Position numbers and translations under genes: made by a program. Positions 1 through 8,718 of a stretch of 64,000 nt of DNA are shown piece by piece. Origin of the DNA: Bacteroidia bacterium (lineage in GTDB: Bacteria > Bacteroidota > Bacteroidia > NS11-12g > UBA955); contig JALOAG010000001.1 in NCBI GenBank assembly GCA_023228875.1, positions 248,001 through 312,000 on the forward strand, read 5' to 3'. The notes under the pieces are model-generated. The model worked only from the letters and a program-made list of their open reading frames with translations. It was not told where the DNA came from and ran no database searches. The stretch's first letter is position 1. Every line of letters starts with the position of its first letter.

Positions 1-1897
1 CAGAAGAGAATTGATGGTGAAACAGCCAATCTTTTTTGTGTATCAAAATATGTTTTTGCAAATACAATGCATTGTCTGTAAGTCTGAAATTGCTTGCGCT
101 AACACTGTCATTCCATGTATGAAAATAGATTTTTCGTAATCCGTTTTCTGCAATATATGGGCGAAGGTAAAAACGCTGACTATACTCATCATTTAAGAAT
201 TCTGCATCCGCAATAAAATGCACTTCACGCCCTTTTACAACACTCATTACCCTATGTTTGTTGATAGAATGTAATACAGCAAAATCTTGATGATTTATTT
301 TATAAATCCTAAAGACAGCGGTGGACATAAAGAGCAACAACACACACATTGTTACATACAAATATGACTTCCGTGCTGAATACAACCACATTGTTAATCC
401 TAAAATAAATAAGTAAATCAGAACTAATTGAAGTGGGGTGATATACAAATGCTCAAAACTCGAATAAGGCAACGCTTGCATTGTTCTTACAGTCCACAAT
501 ATAAATTCTATGCTCAAAGAAGTAACCCAAACAATCACACTGCCAAGTATAGGTATCCAGAAGAAAGACACGCTAGTAATCAACGCCAGCATGACGATAA
601 AAATAACCGGAATTACCACTAAGTTAGAAAGCAGGAAATACAATGGAAATTGATAGAAATAGAAAATACCTAAGGGAAAAGTTGCAATTTGGGCAGCAAG
701 CGAAACTGCAATCAATTCCCATATATATTTTGTAACTTTAGTCTTGGGTAAATACCAATGTCTGATTTTGGGTTGAAAATATACGATTCCTAATACCGCA
801 GTATATGAAAGTTGAAAACTTACACTTACTATCAACAAAGGATTTACCAATAATATAAGAAATGCAGATGCAAAAATGCTGTTGTAAATATTTGGCTTTC
901 GCTTAAAAATCACACTAAGTTGCACTACTGAAAACATAATCGCAGCACGTTGCACTGAAGGCGACATACCGGTTACAAATGCGTAAGCCCAGATTCCTAC
1001 AATAACCAACATGCTTTTCAATATTGATTCATATCGGAAATTGCTAAAAACCTTTCCCAAATTGCTAAGAATCAAAAAAATAATTCCCACATGCAAACCT
1101 GACACTGCCAATACATGTAAAGTGCCCGTTTTAGAAAAAGAATCTACTATTTCTGTATTCAAATTGTTTCTATATCCAACCAAAAGAGCTTCTGCAAATC
1201 CTTTGTGCTCCGTCTTTGGAAAGAGTTCTCCAATAGTCGCTATAATCGACTGACGCACTCCGGATGCAACTCGTGTTACCGAGTTTTGAAATGAACCCGT
1301 AGTTTTCCAATCTGTTTCATTCAAAAAGACTTGGTAGTAAATATTCTGATAACTCAAGAATCTCTTGTAGTCAAACTCACCAGGGTTTCGTGGCGTTGGT
1401 ACTTCTTGGATATTCTCAGCATGAATAATTATTTCATCGCCTATTCTAAGATTTTGTTCTACAGGCTTTCTAAAATAAGCAAGTACACTACCGGCACTTT
1501 TAACAATTTGTCCGACAGAGTCAATAGTGCCTTTGACTTTCAGCTTGACCCTTACAAAATTTTCTCTATCATAAGGTTCTTCATTTACTTGAGTCAATAA
1601 AAACGCTGAATTATCATTTTTTGTAAAATGATTTGGTGAGTTGAGTTCATTATAATTCAATTGCCTAAAACTTCCCAATGCAAATAATAGTGTAAACAAT
1701 GCGATGCCATACAAGACATCGAGACTATATTTCTGAGGCTTTTTTCGAGTGAAAAAATAAACCGGTACTAATATGAATGCCGGAATAAAGAGAAGTAACC
1801 CTTGATTCGCATCATCTACGAGATAAAGAGCTGTGAAGACACCAAATATATAGGGAATAATCATCCTTATATAATGTATGTTGTGCCAATTGAACAT
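1..1897 (-). CDS. comEC: ComEC/Rec2 family DNA-uptake channel, 3' end cut by window edge
   Basis: This is an open frame of 632 codons read from the ATG at 1897 to the window edge with no stop. ComEC is the inner-membrane channel that carries single-stranded DNA into the cytoplasm during natural transformation. Residues about 10-80 are hydrophobic. The N-terminal soluble DUF4131 region ends in NPGEFDYKRFL at about 171-181, and the competence-domain hallmark LHVLAVSGLHVG lies at 260-271. Multiple membrane segments follow to about residue 500. Members in this phylum are often about 650-700 residues and lack the C-terminal metallo-beta-lactamase domain, so little is probably missing. The start lies 35 nt after the stop of the E1 gene on the same strand, so the two may be co-transcribed. 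Whether this organism is competent cannot be told from here. Confidence 0.93.
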   Translation of the reverse strand, partial: MFNWHNIHYIRMIIPYIFGVFTALYLVDDANQGLLLFIPAFILVPVYFFTRKKPQKYSLDVLYGIALFTLLFALGSFRQLNYNELNSPNHFTKNDNSAFLLTQVNEEPYDRENFVRVKLKVKGTIDSVGQIVKSAGSVLAYFRKPVEQNLRIGDEIIIHAENIQEVPTPRNPGEFDYKRFLSYQNIYYQVFLNETDWKTTGSFQNSVTRVASGVRQSIIATIGELFPKTEHKGFAEALLVGYRNNLNTEIVDSFSKTGTLHVLAVSGLHVGIIFLILSNLGKVFSNFRYESILKSMLVIVGIWAYAFVTGMSPSVQRAAIMFSVVQLSVIFKRKPNIYNSIFASAFLILLVNPLLIVSVSFQLSYTAVLGIVYFQPKIRHWYLPKTKVTKYIWELIAVSLAAQIATFPLGIFYFYQFPLYFLLSNLVVIPVIFIVMLALITSVSFFWIPILGSVIVWVTSLSIEFILWTVRTMQALPYSSFEHLYITPLQLVLIYLFILGLTMWLYSARKSYLYVTMCVLLLFMSTAVFRIYKINHQDFAVLHSINKHRVMSVVKGREVHFIADAEFLNDEYSQRFYLRPYIAENGLRKIYFHTWNDSVSASNFRLTDNALYLQKHILIHKKDWLFHHQFSS

Positions 1898-1932
1898 AGC
1901 TCATGGCGATTAAAGGTTTAAAAGGATTATGA

Positions 1933-4347
1933 TTACACTCCAAAAGCCGGATATTTTTCCGGATTATAGTTGTGCATCATTGTATAAATGGTGTTGAATA
2001 CATCTTCTGCATTGCACTTAGAGAAATAATCTCCGTCAGAGCCATAGGCAGGTCTGTGTTCTTTCGCTGTGATAGTAACGGGTTCAGCATCAAGGTACTG
2101 AAAGGCTTGTTGAACTTCCAACACTTGTTGCATCATAAATGAAGTAGTTCCACCGGGTACATCTTCGTCCATAAACACAACTTTGTTGGTTTTCTTTACA
2201 GATGCTGCAATGCTGTGATGAATATCAAAAGGAAGCAGGGTTTGTACATCAATCAACTCAACAGATATTCCAAATTCTGCCAATTGTTTTATGCCTTCTT
2301 GAGCAATTCTCAAACTAGAGCCATAACATACAATAGTTACGTCAGTTCCTTCATGTAAAATCTCTGGAACTCCAAATGGCACTGTAAATTCACCAATATT
2401 ATCCGGTAGTTTTTCTTTTAGTCTGTATCCATTCAAACATTCAACAACTAAAGCAGGCTCGTCAGATTTAAAGAGTAAGTTATACATTCCGGCAGCCTGC
2501 ACCATATTTCTTGGCACACACACATGCATTCCCCTTACGAGATGTATAATACCTGCCATATAGGAGCCTGAATGCCAAATTCCTTCTAATCTGTGTCCAC
2601 GTGTACGAACAATAACAGGTGCTTTTTGTCTGCCTACGGTTCTATATTGTACTGTTGCAATATCATCACTCATAATTTCCAGAGCATAAAGCAAATAATC
2701 TAAATATTGAATCTCTGCAATGGGTCTTAAACCTCGCATTGCTGCCCCAAGCCCTTGACCTACTATACTCAATTCGCGAATTCCTACATCTGATACTCTT
2801 AATTCGCCATATTTATCTTGCAACCCTGCAAAACCTTGGTTGACATCTCCAATTTTACCAACGTCTTCACCAAATGCAATAAACTCAGGATACTTTTCAA
2901 GATTTTTGTCAAAACAAGCATTGACGATTTCGCGTCCGTCTAACAAAGGAGAGTTATCACTGTATTCTGCAGGAATTATTTCTTGATTAAAAACATTGCT
3001 GTCAGACTGACTATACAAGTTTGAGCTATATCTCTCTTTGTTTTGTGCAATAATTTTATGATAGAAATCAAGTAAAGATTGCCTTGCATTTGTTTGCACT
3101 TTTTGTAGATGTGTACCTCGAAGTGCTTGATGAACAGCAGTCAATGTTTCCTTACGAATTGCGTTTTTATCAGCTTTTAATTCATTGGCTAAATCTGCAG
3201 CTGGCGCATAATCAGAAGCCAAGTTTTGCAATAGCTCAATTGCTGTGTTTTTATCTTGATTCATGGAATCCATGAATTCTTTCCATGCTTCATCCTTCTG
3301 GTTTTTAACAAACTCCAATGCGTCATCTTCCACCTTGAGCACTTCTTCTTCCGTTGCAATTCCATTTGAAATCATCCATTTGCGCATTTGAAGATTACAA
3401 TCATATTCAGCTTCCCAAGCTAATCTTTCTTTGGACTTGTATCTTTCATGAGAACCTGATGTAGAGTGCCCTTGAGGTTGGGTTAATTCTGTTACATGCA
3501 CAACGACCGGAGTATGTTCAGAACGGCAAACTGCAGCTGCTTCTTCATAAACTTTGCAAAGCGCGGCATAATCCCAACCTTTGACAGTAAAAAGCCTGAT
3601 GCCCTTTTTGTCGCCATCAGTAACAAACCCGCTCAAAAGTGCAGACAAATCTTCCTTGGTTGTTTGGTATTTTGCAGGTACAGAAATTCCATATTGGTCG
3701 TCCCAAATGGACATCAACATTGGTACTTGCATAACTCCGGCAGCATTCATTACCTCCCAGAACCCTCCTTCAGAAGTACTCGCATTGCCGATTGTGCCAA
3801 ACGCAATCTCATTGCCATTAATAGAGAAATCTGTTCTGTCTTTCAACTTTGGATTTTGTCTGTATATTTTAGATGCATACGCTAACCCAAGCAAACGCGG
3901 CATTTGCCCTCCGGTTGGTGAAATGTCGGCAGATACATTATATTTATCAGTTTGAGACAGCCATTGCCCATTTTCATCCAGAAACTGAGATGCAAAGTGC
4001 CCGTTCATAGACCTTCCGCCAGAATTTGGATCTGCCTCAATATCAGGGTGTGCATACAATTGAGCAAAAAACTGTTTTACAGTATTTATGCCTTTGGCAA
4101 ACATAAAAGTCTGATCTCTGTAGTAGCCGGAACGGAAATCACCTTTGTTAAAAACCTTAGCCATTGCAATTTGAGGCACTTCTTTGCCATCTCCAAAAAT
4201 TCCGAATTTGGCTTTTCCTGTAAGCACTTCTTTGCGGCCTATCAAACTTGCATGACGGCTCTTAACTGCCCATTTGTAATCTTCCAACACTTCTTTTTTG
4301 AACTCTTCAAAAGATAGAGTTGAATCTGTAGCTTGCATCTTAGTCAT
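1933..4347 (-). CDS. 2-oxoacid dehydrogenase E1, alpha and beta subunits fused
   Basis: This is the thiamine-diphosphate E1 component of a branched-chain 2-oxoacid or pyruvate-type dehydrogenase complex (804 aa). The alpha-type half covers about residues 15-390, with GRSMNGHF at 111-118 and the cofactor-binding stretch around 184-224. A linker of about 80 residues follows. The beta-type half covers about 470-800, with the typical FGEDVG, a GHRLEGIWHSGSYMAG region and a C-terminal transketolase-like domain. The fused form is common in Bacteroidota. The usual Mg-binding GDG/GDA of the alpha half reads G187-N188-A189. The two N-terminal Met codons (4347, 4338) are equivalent choices. A promoter-like element lies at 4386-4393. 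No E2 or E3 gene is in the window, so the substrate (branched-chain versus pyruvate) is not settled. Confidence 0.92.
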   Translation of the reverse strand: MTKMQATDSTLSFEEFKKEVLEDYKWAVKSRHASLIGRKEVLTGKAKFGIFGDGKEVPQIAMAKVFNKGDFRSGYYRDQTFMFAKGINTVKQFFAQLYAHPDIEADPNSGGRSMNGHFASQFLDENGQWLSQTDKYNVSADISPTGGQMPRLLGLAYASKIYRQNPKLKDRTDFSINGNEIAFGTIGNASTSEGGFWEVMNAAGVMQVPMLMSIWDDQYGISVPAKYQTTKEDLSALLSGFVTDGDKKGIRLFTVKGWDYAALCKVYEEAAAVCRSEHTPVVVHVTELTQPQGHSTSGSHERYKSKERLAWEAEYDCNLQMRKWMISNGIATEEEVLKVEDDALEFVKNQKDEAWKEFMDSMNQDKNTAIELLQNLASDYAPAADLANELKADKNAIRKETLTAVHQALRGTHLQKVQTNARQSLLDFYHKIIAQNKERYSSNLYSQSDSNVFNQEIIPAEYSDNSPLLDGREIVNACFDKNLEKYPEFIAFGEDVGKIGDVNQGFAGLQDKYGELRVSDVGIRELSIVGQGLGAAMRGLRPIAEIQYLDYLLYALEIMSDDIATVQYRTVGRQKAPVIVRTRGHRLEGIWHSGSYMAGIIHLVRGMHVCVPRNMVQAAGMYNLLFKSDEPALVVECLNGYRLKEKLPDNIGEFTVPFGVPEILHEGTDVTIVCYGSSLRIAQEGIKQLAEFGISVELIDVQTLLPFDIHHSIAASVKKTNKVVFMDEDVPGGTTSFMMQQVLEVQQAFQYLDAEPVTITAKEHRPAYGSDGDYFSKCNAEDVFNTIYTMMHNYNPEKYPAFGV

Positions 4348-4385
4348 AACTGATGTTTTATACCTTAACCTTATTTAAGGTCGTG

Positions 4386-4393
4386 CAAAAATA
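4386..4393 (-). promoter_or_regulatory. Bacteroidota -7 element for the E1 gene
   Basis: On the minus strand this reads TATTTTTG, matching TAnnTTTG. It lies 38 nt before the E1 start codon, giving a short leader. I see no clear -33 TTTG at the expected distance, so the call rests on the -7 element alone. Confidence 0.5.
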
Positions 4394-4539
4394 AACAAAT
4401 ATTGCTAAGGATTCGAACTTGGATTCTCGAGGCTAAACGCCCATAATATTTACATACATTTCTATACTTCACAAGATTAGAATGTTAGATTTTGCCATAG
4501 AAAGGGAAAATTCAACAGTAACATTTATCGCACATCATA

Positions 4540-4547
4540 TACTTTTG
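4540..4547 (+). promoter_or_regulatory. -7 element of yicC, almost touching the start codon
   Basis: TACTTTTG matches TAnnTTTG and is separated from the yicC ATG by only five C residues. Transcription from it would start at or within a few bases of the ATG, giving a leaderless or near-leaderless message. No clear -33 TTTG is visible upstream. Confidence 0.5.
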
Positions 4548-4552
4548 CCCCC

Positions 4553-5437
4553 ATGTCCACACTACGCTCAATGACAGGATTTGGATTTGCCGAAGGCTCA
4601 AATGGGAATCTGAATATTAAAGTTGAAATACGTTCTCTCAATGGAAAGTTTTTTGAATGTAACATCCGTACTCCTAAAATATTCCGTGATAAAGAAACCG
4701 AGATAAGACAATGGGCAACCGAAAAAATTGGTCGAGGCAGTATTCAAATCAATATCACTGCTGAGTTTTTGAATCAAGAAAACCTTTCTAGCCAACTTTC
4801 TATTAATCATGCAATTGCGCTGCAATACAAGAAACAGATTGATGAATTTTTAACTCAATTACAAATACCACAACCCGACATTTTTCAATATATAATGCAA
4901 TTGCCAGAAGTTATAAAAATTGAAGAGAATAAGACAGAAAGCGAAGATTGGAAACTGGTAATGCAAGTGTTGGAAAATGCCTTTGAACAATTTGATGATT
5001 TTAGATTAAAAGAAGGAGTTGCTTTGGCTACAAATCTTTCAGAACATGCCCAAGCTATCAATAAACACTTGCAATCCATCATTGCTTTAGATCCTGAGAG
5101 AAAAACCAATATACAATCTAAGCTTCAAAAGTCAATCGAGGAGATTGGCGATAAAGCCAAAGCAGACCCCACTCGCTTTGAATACGAATTGTTGTACTAT
5201 TTAGAAAAGTTAGATATTGGAGAAGAAGTGAGCCGATTGGGTCATCATATCCAATATTTTTTAGACACAATAAAAGGAGAAGCATCCGGTAAAAAATTAG
5301 GTTTTATCAGCCAAGAAATGGGAAGAGAAATTAATACTCTTGGCTCTAAGGCTAACTATTTCTCAATGCAAAAACATGTTGTAGAGATGAAAGATGTTTT
5401 AGAAAAAATCAAAGAACAGACACTCAATGCACTCTAA
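4553..5437 (+). CDS. yicC: YicC family endoribonuclease-like protein
   Basis: This 294-residue protein has full family length. The N-terminal YicC domain opens with the characteristic SMTGFGFAEG and runs to about residue 160. The C-terminal DUF1732 domain carries FEYELLYYLEKLDIGEE, then GKKLGFISQEMGREINTLGSKA in the last 60 residues (quoted as separate landmarks). E. coli YicC is described as an RNA-degrading stress protein; that role is family knowledge. The stop overlaps the stop of the convergent rsfS gene (shared bases 5434-5437), leaving no room for an intergenic terminator. The ATG at 4553 sits immediately after a promoter-like TAnnTTTG. Confidence 0.93.
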   Translation: MSTLRSMTGFGFAEGSNGNLNIKVEIRSLNGKFFECNIRTPKIFRDKETEIRQWATEKIGRGSIQINITAEFLNQENLSSQLSINHAIALQYKKQIDEFLTQLQIPQPDIFQYIMQLPEVIKIEENKTESEDWKLVMQVLENAFEQFDDFRLKEGVALATNLSEHAQAINKHLQSIIALDPERKTNIQSKLQKSIEEIGDKAKADPTRFEYELLYYLEKLDIGEEVSRLGHHIQYFLDTIKGEASGKKLGFISQEMGREINTLGSKANYFSMQKHVVEMKDVLEKIKEQTLNAL

Positions 5438-5808
5438 AGGACATCGTCAAATTCTGTAATTTCAGCATCCCCCCATAATTCTTCTATTGCATAAAAATTT
5501 CTTTTGGGCTCAACAAAAATATGTGCAACTACATTTATGTAATCTATCAATACCCACTCATTTCGTTCAGTTCCCTCAATATGCCAAGGTTTTTCTTTGA
5601 GTTTCTTTCTAACTGTTTCTTCAACACTGTCTGCAATAGACTCTACATGTCTGTCAGAAGTGCCATGGCAAATAACAAAGCAATCCGTGAAGCCTGATTT
5701 GAGTTTTCTAAGGTCAAGAATTTTAATACTCTTTGCTTTCTTTTCTTGCATTTCTGCAACTATCCCCATGACCAAAAGGTCGGTTTCATCAGATTTCTTT
5801 TTATTCAT
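5434..5808 (-). CDS. rsfS: Ribosomal silencing factor RsfS
   Basis: This 124-residue protein of the RsfS/Iojap/DUF143 family binds uL14 and blocks joining of the ribosomal subunits when nutrients are short. Landmarks are the DLRKLKSGFTDCFVICHGTS segment at about 30-49, a conserved HVESIADSV helix, and WHIEGTERNEWVLIDYINVV with the C-terminal AHIFVEP. Length and order are typical. It is divergent from birA, with 34 nt between their start codons, and convergent with yicC, whose stop it overlaps by four bases. Its ribosomal partner uL14 is encoded at 59022-59390 in this window. Confidence 0.95.
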   Translation of the reverse strand: MNKKKSDETDLLVMGIVAEMQEKKAKSIKILDLRKLKSGFTDCFVICHGTSDRHVESIADSVEETVRKKLKEKPWHIEGTERNEWVLIDYINVVAHIFVEPKRNFYAIEELWGDAEITEFDDVL

Positions 5809-5818
5809 ATAAAGATAT

Positions 5819-5826
5819 TAATTTTG
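5819..5826 (+). promoter_or_regulatory. -7 element upstream of birA
   Basis: TAATTTTG matches TAnnTTTG. It lies 16 nt before the proposed TTG start of birA, in the short divergent gap with rsfS. This supports a start at 5843 or 5849 rather than an earlier one. Confidence 0.45.
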
Positions 5827-5842
5827 CGCCCATAAATTTTAA

Positions 5843-6628
5843 TTGATTTTGAAAGGGACAAATTTATACAAGGAAGAGATAATTGCAGGTTATCGTTGCA
5901 AGTTTTTTGATTCAGTAGGTTCTACCAATGATTTCGCAAAAGAAATTTTAGAGGAAATAACAGCCTACCTACCTGCTACCATTATTGCCGATCATCAAAC
6001 TGACGGCAAGGGACAAATGGGCAATCACTGGGAATCTGAAGAAGGCAAAAATTTATTGCTAACCGTAGTTATGAAGCCAAACTTCAGCCTGTCGGAAGCT
6101 CTTTTTAGAATCAATTATATATTGACCTATAGCATGATTTGCACACTACGTAGTGCATTTAACATGCCTGCACAGCTAAAATGGCCTAATGATATTTTTC
6201 TTGAAGATAAAAAGATTGCAGGGATTTTGGCTGAGACCACCATTGCCGGAGAGAAAATTAACACCATAATTGGTGGTATTGGTTTGAATGTAAATCAGAC
6301 TTTCAAAGACACACAATCCAAATTCCCTGCAATTAGTATGAAAGACTATGCAGGCAAAGAGTTTGATATATCGCTTGTTATTGAAGAATTTCTAAAAAAT
6401 TTGCGTGAAGTTACTGACAAGACCTCTTTTTCTTCTTTAAATTTTTTAGAAGAAAAAATAAGTCAACTGCTTTGGAATAGAAACTTGCAACAGGAGTTTG
6501 TTGAACGAGACACAAATAAAAAGATTTATGCATTTCCTGACAAGTTTTGTTCTGACCACCGTTTGCTTGTAAAACATAACGGAATTTTCAAAAAACTTAC
6601 TCGTGAAAACTATCAATGGTTGCCTTGA
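5843..6628 (+). CDS. birA: Biotin--[acetyl-CoA-carboxylase] ligase, catalytic domain only
   Basis: This enzyme activates biotin with ATP and attaches it to biotin carboxyl carrier proteins. Landmarks are GSTNDFAKEIL, the biotinyl-AMP loop GKGQMGNHW at about residues 53-61, KWPNDIF and KKIAGILAETT. It has no N-terminal helix-turn-helix, so it is a ligase without the repressor function of E. coli BirA. No ATG precedes the conserved N-terminus. The start is therefore a TTG, either 5843 or 5849, just after a promoter-like element. The end overlaps coaX by 13 nt, so the two genes are probably translated together. Confidence 0.93.
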   Translation: MILKGTNLYKEEIIAGYRCKFFDSVGSTNDFAKEILEEITAYLPATIIADHQTDGKGQMGNHWESEEGKNLLLTVVMKPNFSLSEALFRINYILTYSMICTLRSAFNMPAQLKWPNDIFLEDKKIAGILAETTIAGEKINTIIGGIGLNVNQTFKDTQSKFPAISMKDYAGKEFDISLVIEEFLKNLREVTDKTSFSSLNFLEEKISQLLWNRNLQQEFVERDTNKKIYAFPDKFCSDHRLLVKHNGIFKKLTRENYQWLP

Positions 6629-7332
6629 TTTGTGTTGACATTGGCAACCAGAACTTAAAATTTGCCAAGTTCAGCGCAAATGGAGATATGATTGAAGTGC
6701 AATCAACTCCAAAAACAAATTCACTTTCAATACTGGACACACTGTCAAACCAAGTTCCAATCATCCTCTCTGATGTGAGTGGAATTACAGACTCAATGGA
6801 GTTAAAAAATACAATCACACGTGTGCATGCGGAGTTAAAATTGCCTTTCAGCATAGGATATAATTCAACAACAACATTGGGCACAGACCGATTGTGCAGT
6901 ATTGCCGGTGCGTCATATTTAAAACCCCAAAGTAATTGTTTGGTATTTAATTTAGGTACATGTCTTACCATTGATTTTATTGATGATGCAGGTAATTATA
7001 AAGGTGGAAATATTTCACCGGGTTTGACGTTACGATATAAATCTTTGCATGAATTTACTGCAAAATTACCCATGATTGCCCCCACCGATTCAACAGAGTT
7101 AATTGGTAAAAATACCTCTAGCGCCATTTCAAATGGGGTTCAAAACGGATTATTGGCTGAATTAGAATTCTATATTAATAGGTTTGCAAGTACCGCTCCT
7201 CAGCTTAATATATTTTTGACCGGAGGGGATGCAGTTTATTTTGAGAAGCAACTAAAAACAAAGATATTCGCAGCGCCCTATTTAACCCTGTACGGACTAT
7301 TCAATATTGCAAAATTTAATGGCATCATATAA
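6616..7332 (+). CDS. coaX: Type III pantothenate kinase
   Basis: CoaX performs the first step of coenzyme A synthesis, ATP-dependent phosphorylation of pantothenate. The 238-residue sequence has the phosphate motif ICVDIGNQNLKFAKF near the N-terminus, GTDRLCSIAGA at about 92-102, NLGTCLTIDFID at about 114-125, the GGNISPG loop and a C-terminal LTGGDAVYFEKQL. This matches the ASKHA-fold type III enzyme, which is not inhibited by CoA in characterised members. It overlaps birA at the 5' end (13 nt) and the next outer-membrane protein at the 3' end (14 nt), a tight birA-coaX-barrel transcription unit. Confidence 0.95.
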   Translation: MVALICVDIGNQNLKFAKFSANGDMIEVQSTPKTNSLSILDTLSNQVPIILSDVSGITDSMELKNTITRVHAELKLPFSIGYNSTTTLGTDRLCSIAGASYLKPQSNCLVFNLGTCLTIDFIDDAGNYKGGNISPGLTLRYKSLHEFTAKLPMIAPTDSTELIGKNTSSAISNGVQNGLLAELEFYINRFASTAPQLNIFLTGGDAVYFEKQLKTKIFAAPYLTLYGLFNIAKFNGII

Positions 7333-8713
7333 ACAAACACTTCTTGCTGTCTTTTCAACTCTTACAATCGGGTTGCTGCATGCTCAAAATAACACCAACT
7401 CTCCTTATGCATATTCGGGTATTGGCGAAACAGAATATGGCTATATGATTCATAACAAAGCATTAGGTGGTGTTGCATCTTCAGTCTTTTCAAATAATCG
7501 TTACAATTTGGTAAACCCTGCGACTTTGGGTTTTATTGACAAAACAATCATAGATTTTGGTTTCAAAATTGAAAAAGGAACCCTGTCAACAGGTAGTGCT
7601 CACCGCGATTTCAACAATGGAAATTTTAATTATTTTAGTTTGGCTTTTAGAACATTGAACTTTAAAACCAGGCATAAAACAGACACATTATTCAATGCTG
7701 ATCAATCAATTAAAAAAATCAGAAAATCAGAAAATCTTTTTAGTTGGGTTGCCGGTGTTTCTATTTCTCCTTATAGCAATATAGGAGGGGATTTTCAACA
7801 AAAACATGACACTTCTTTTGCATCATCCTTGATACTGCACAATGCATCCGGAGATTTGACTAGTGTTGGATTTAATAATGGTTTTAAAATTGGTGAATAT
7901 GCAAGTTTGGGATATACGCTCTCTTTTATTTGGGGGCAAGTAAACAAAAACAAATTGGTTACATTTCCTGACTCACAAAACATTACTACAATTCAAGATT
8001 TGAAATTCACTGAATACAATGGTTTTGAACATAAGTTTGGATTAGGATTTAACATTCCTATTCAAAACAAATCAATTGTCAGTGCAGGAATGAGCTATAG
8101 ACTTTCTCATTATTTAAATACAACGCAAACGCGGGTTGTCAGAAGTTCTGATTATAACATACAAGGTGTTTTGGTTCCATTAGACACAATTTTATTTACC
8201 GAAGGCAACAGAAGTAGTTCGCAGATACCGTCTTTTATGAGTGTTGGCTTAACCTATACACTTAAAGAAAAATTTAGTATTGGTGGAGAATATTCGTTCC
8301 AAGATTGGTCAAGTGTCATTGGCAAAGGCTGGACGGATGAGTTTGCTAAATACTCGAGAATCAGCATCGGACTAACCATTAATCCTGAGTCCAAACCAAC
8401 ATTGAGCATGCATAATCCCGAAATATATGTTGGTTTTACATCTGCTAAGCTGAGCGCAGTGTATCATAATGCAGCGGGCAAAATTGAACCAATCAAAGAG
8501 ACTGGCATATCTTTTGGAATAGGTTTGCCTATCGTAAGAGATGTATTTACAATGGATGGTAAAAGAGAAAAATACAAGTCTATGCTCTATCTTTCTGGTG
8601 AATACCTTAAAAGAGGAGAAATAACAGACGGAAGAATTAGAGAAGACTTATTTAGAATCTCTGTAGGACTATCACTTACAGATTTATGGTTTATTAAGAG
8701 AAAATACAGATAA
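7319..8713 (+). CDS. Outer-membrane beta-barrel protein, FadL/OmpP1-like, function unknown
   Basis: This 464-residue protein starts at the ATG at 7319, inside the end of coaX. It has a signal peptide of about 23 residues ending LLHAQ. The mature start (NTNSPYAYSGIGE, then NKALGGVASSVFSNNRYNLV and NPATLG) is the pattern of Bacteroidota barrel proteins related to FadL/OmpP1, followed by regularly alternating polar/hydrophobic strands through to the C-terminus. A TTG 12 nt upstream also opens the frame, but the ATG gives the better signal peptide. The next gene begins 5 nt after the stop. The cargo is unknown. Confidence 0.8.
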   Translation: MASYKQTLLAVFSTLTIGLLHAQNNTNSPYAYSGIGETEYGYMIHNKALGGVASSVFSNNRYNLVNPATLGFIDKTIIDFGFKIEKGTLSTGSAHRDFNNGNFNYFSLAFRTLNFKTRHKTDTLFNADQSIKKIRKSENLFSWVAGVSISPYSNIGGDFQQKHDTSFASSLILHNASGDLTSVGFNNGFKIGEYASLGYTLSFIWGQVNKNKLVTFPDSQNITTIQDLKFTEYNGFEHKFGLGFNIPIQNKSIVSAGMSYRLSHYLNTTQTRVVRSSDYNIQGVLVPLDTILFTEGNRSSSQIPSFMSVGLTYTLKEKFSIGGEYSFQDWSSVIGKGWTDEFAKYSRISIGLTINPESKPTLSMHNPEIYVGFTSAKLSAVYHNAAGKIEPIKETGISFGIGLPIVRDVFTMDGKREKYKSMLYLSGEYLKRGEITDGRIREDLFRISVGLSLTDLWFIKRKYR

Positions 8714-8718
8714 GTAAC

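Noticed and set aside
3496..3955. Two long plus-strand frames opposite the E1 gene
   Set aside because: They lie fully within the conserved E1 coding sequence on the other strand and have no features of their own.
4361..4380. Inverted repeat CCTTA/TAAGG in the leader of the E1 gene as a riboswitch or attenuator
   Set aside because: Only about five base pairs with no conserved core or T-run; too weak to support a regulatory call.
7307..7318. TTG start for the barrel gene at 7307
   Set aside because: The ATG at 7319 gives a complete signal peptide, and the extra four residues add nothing.
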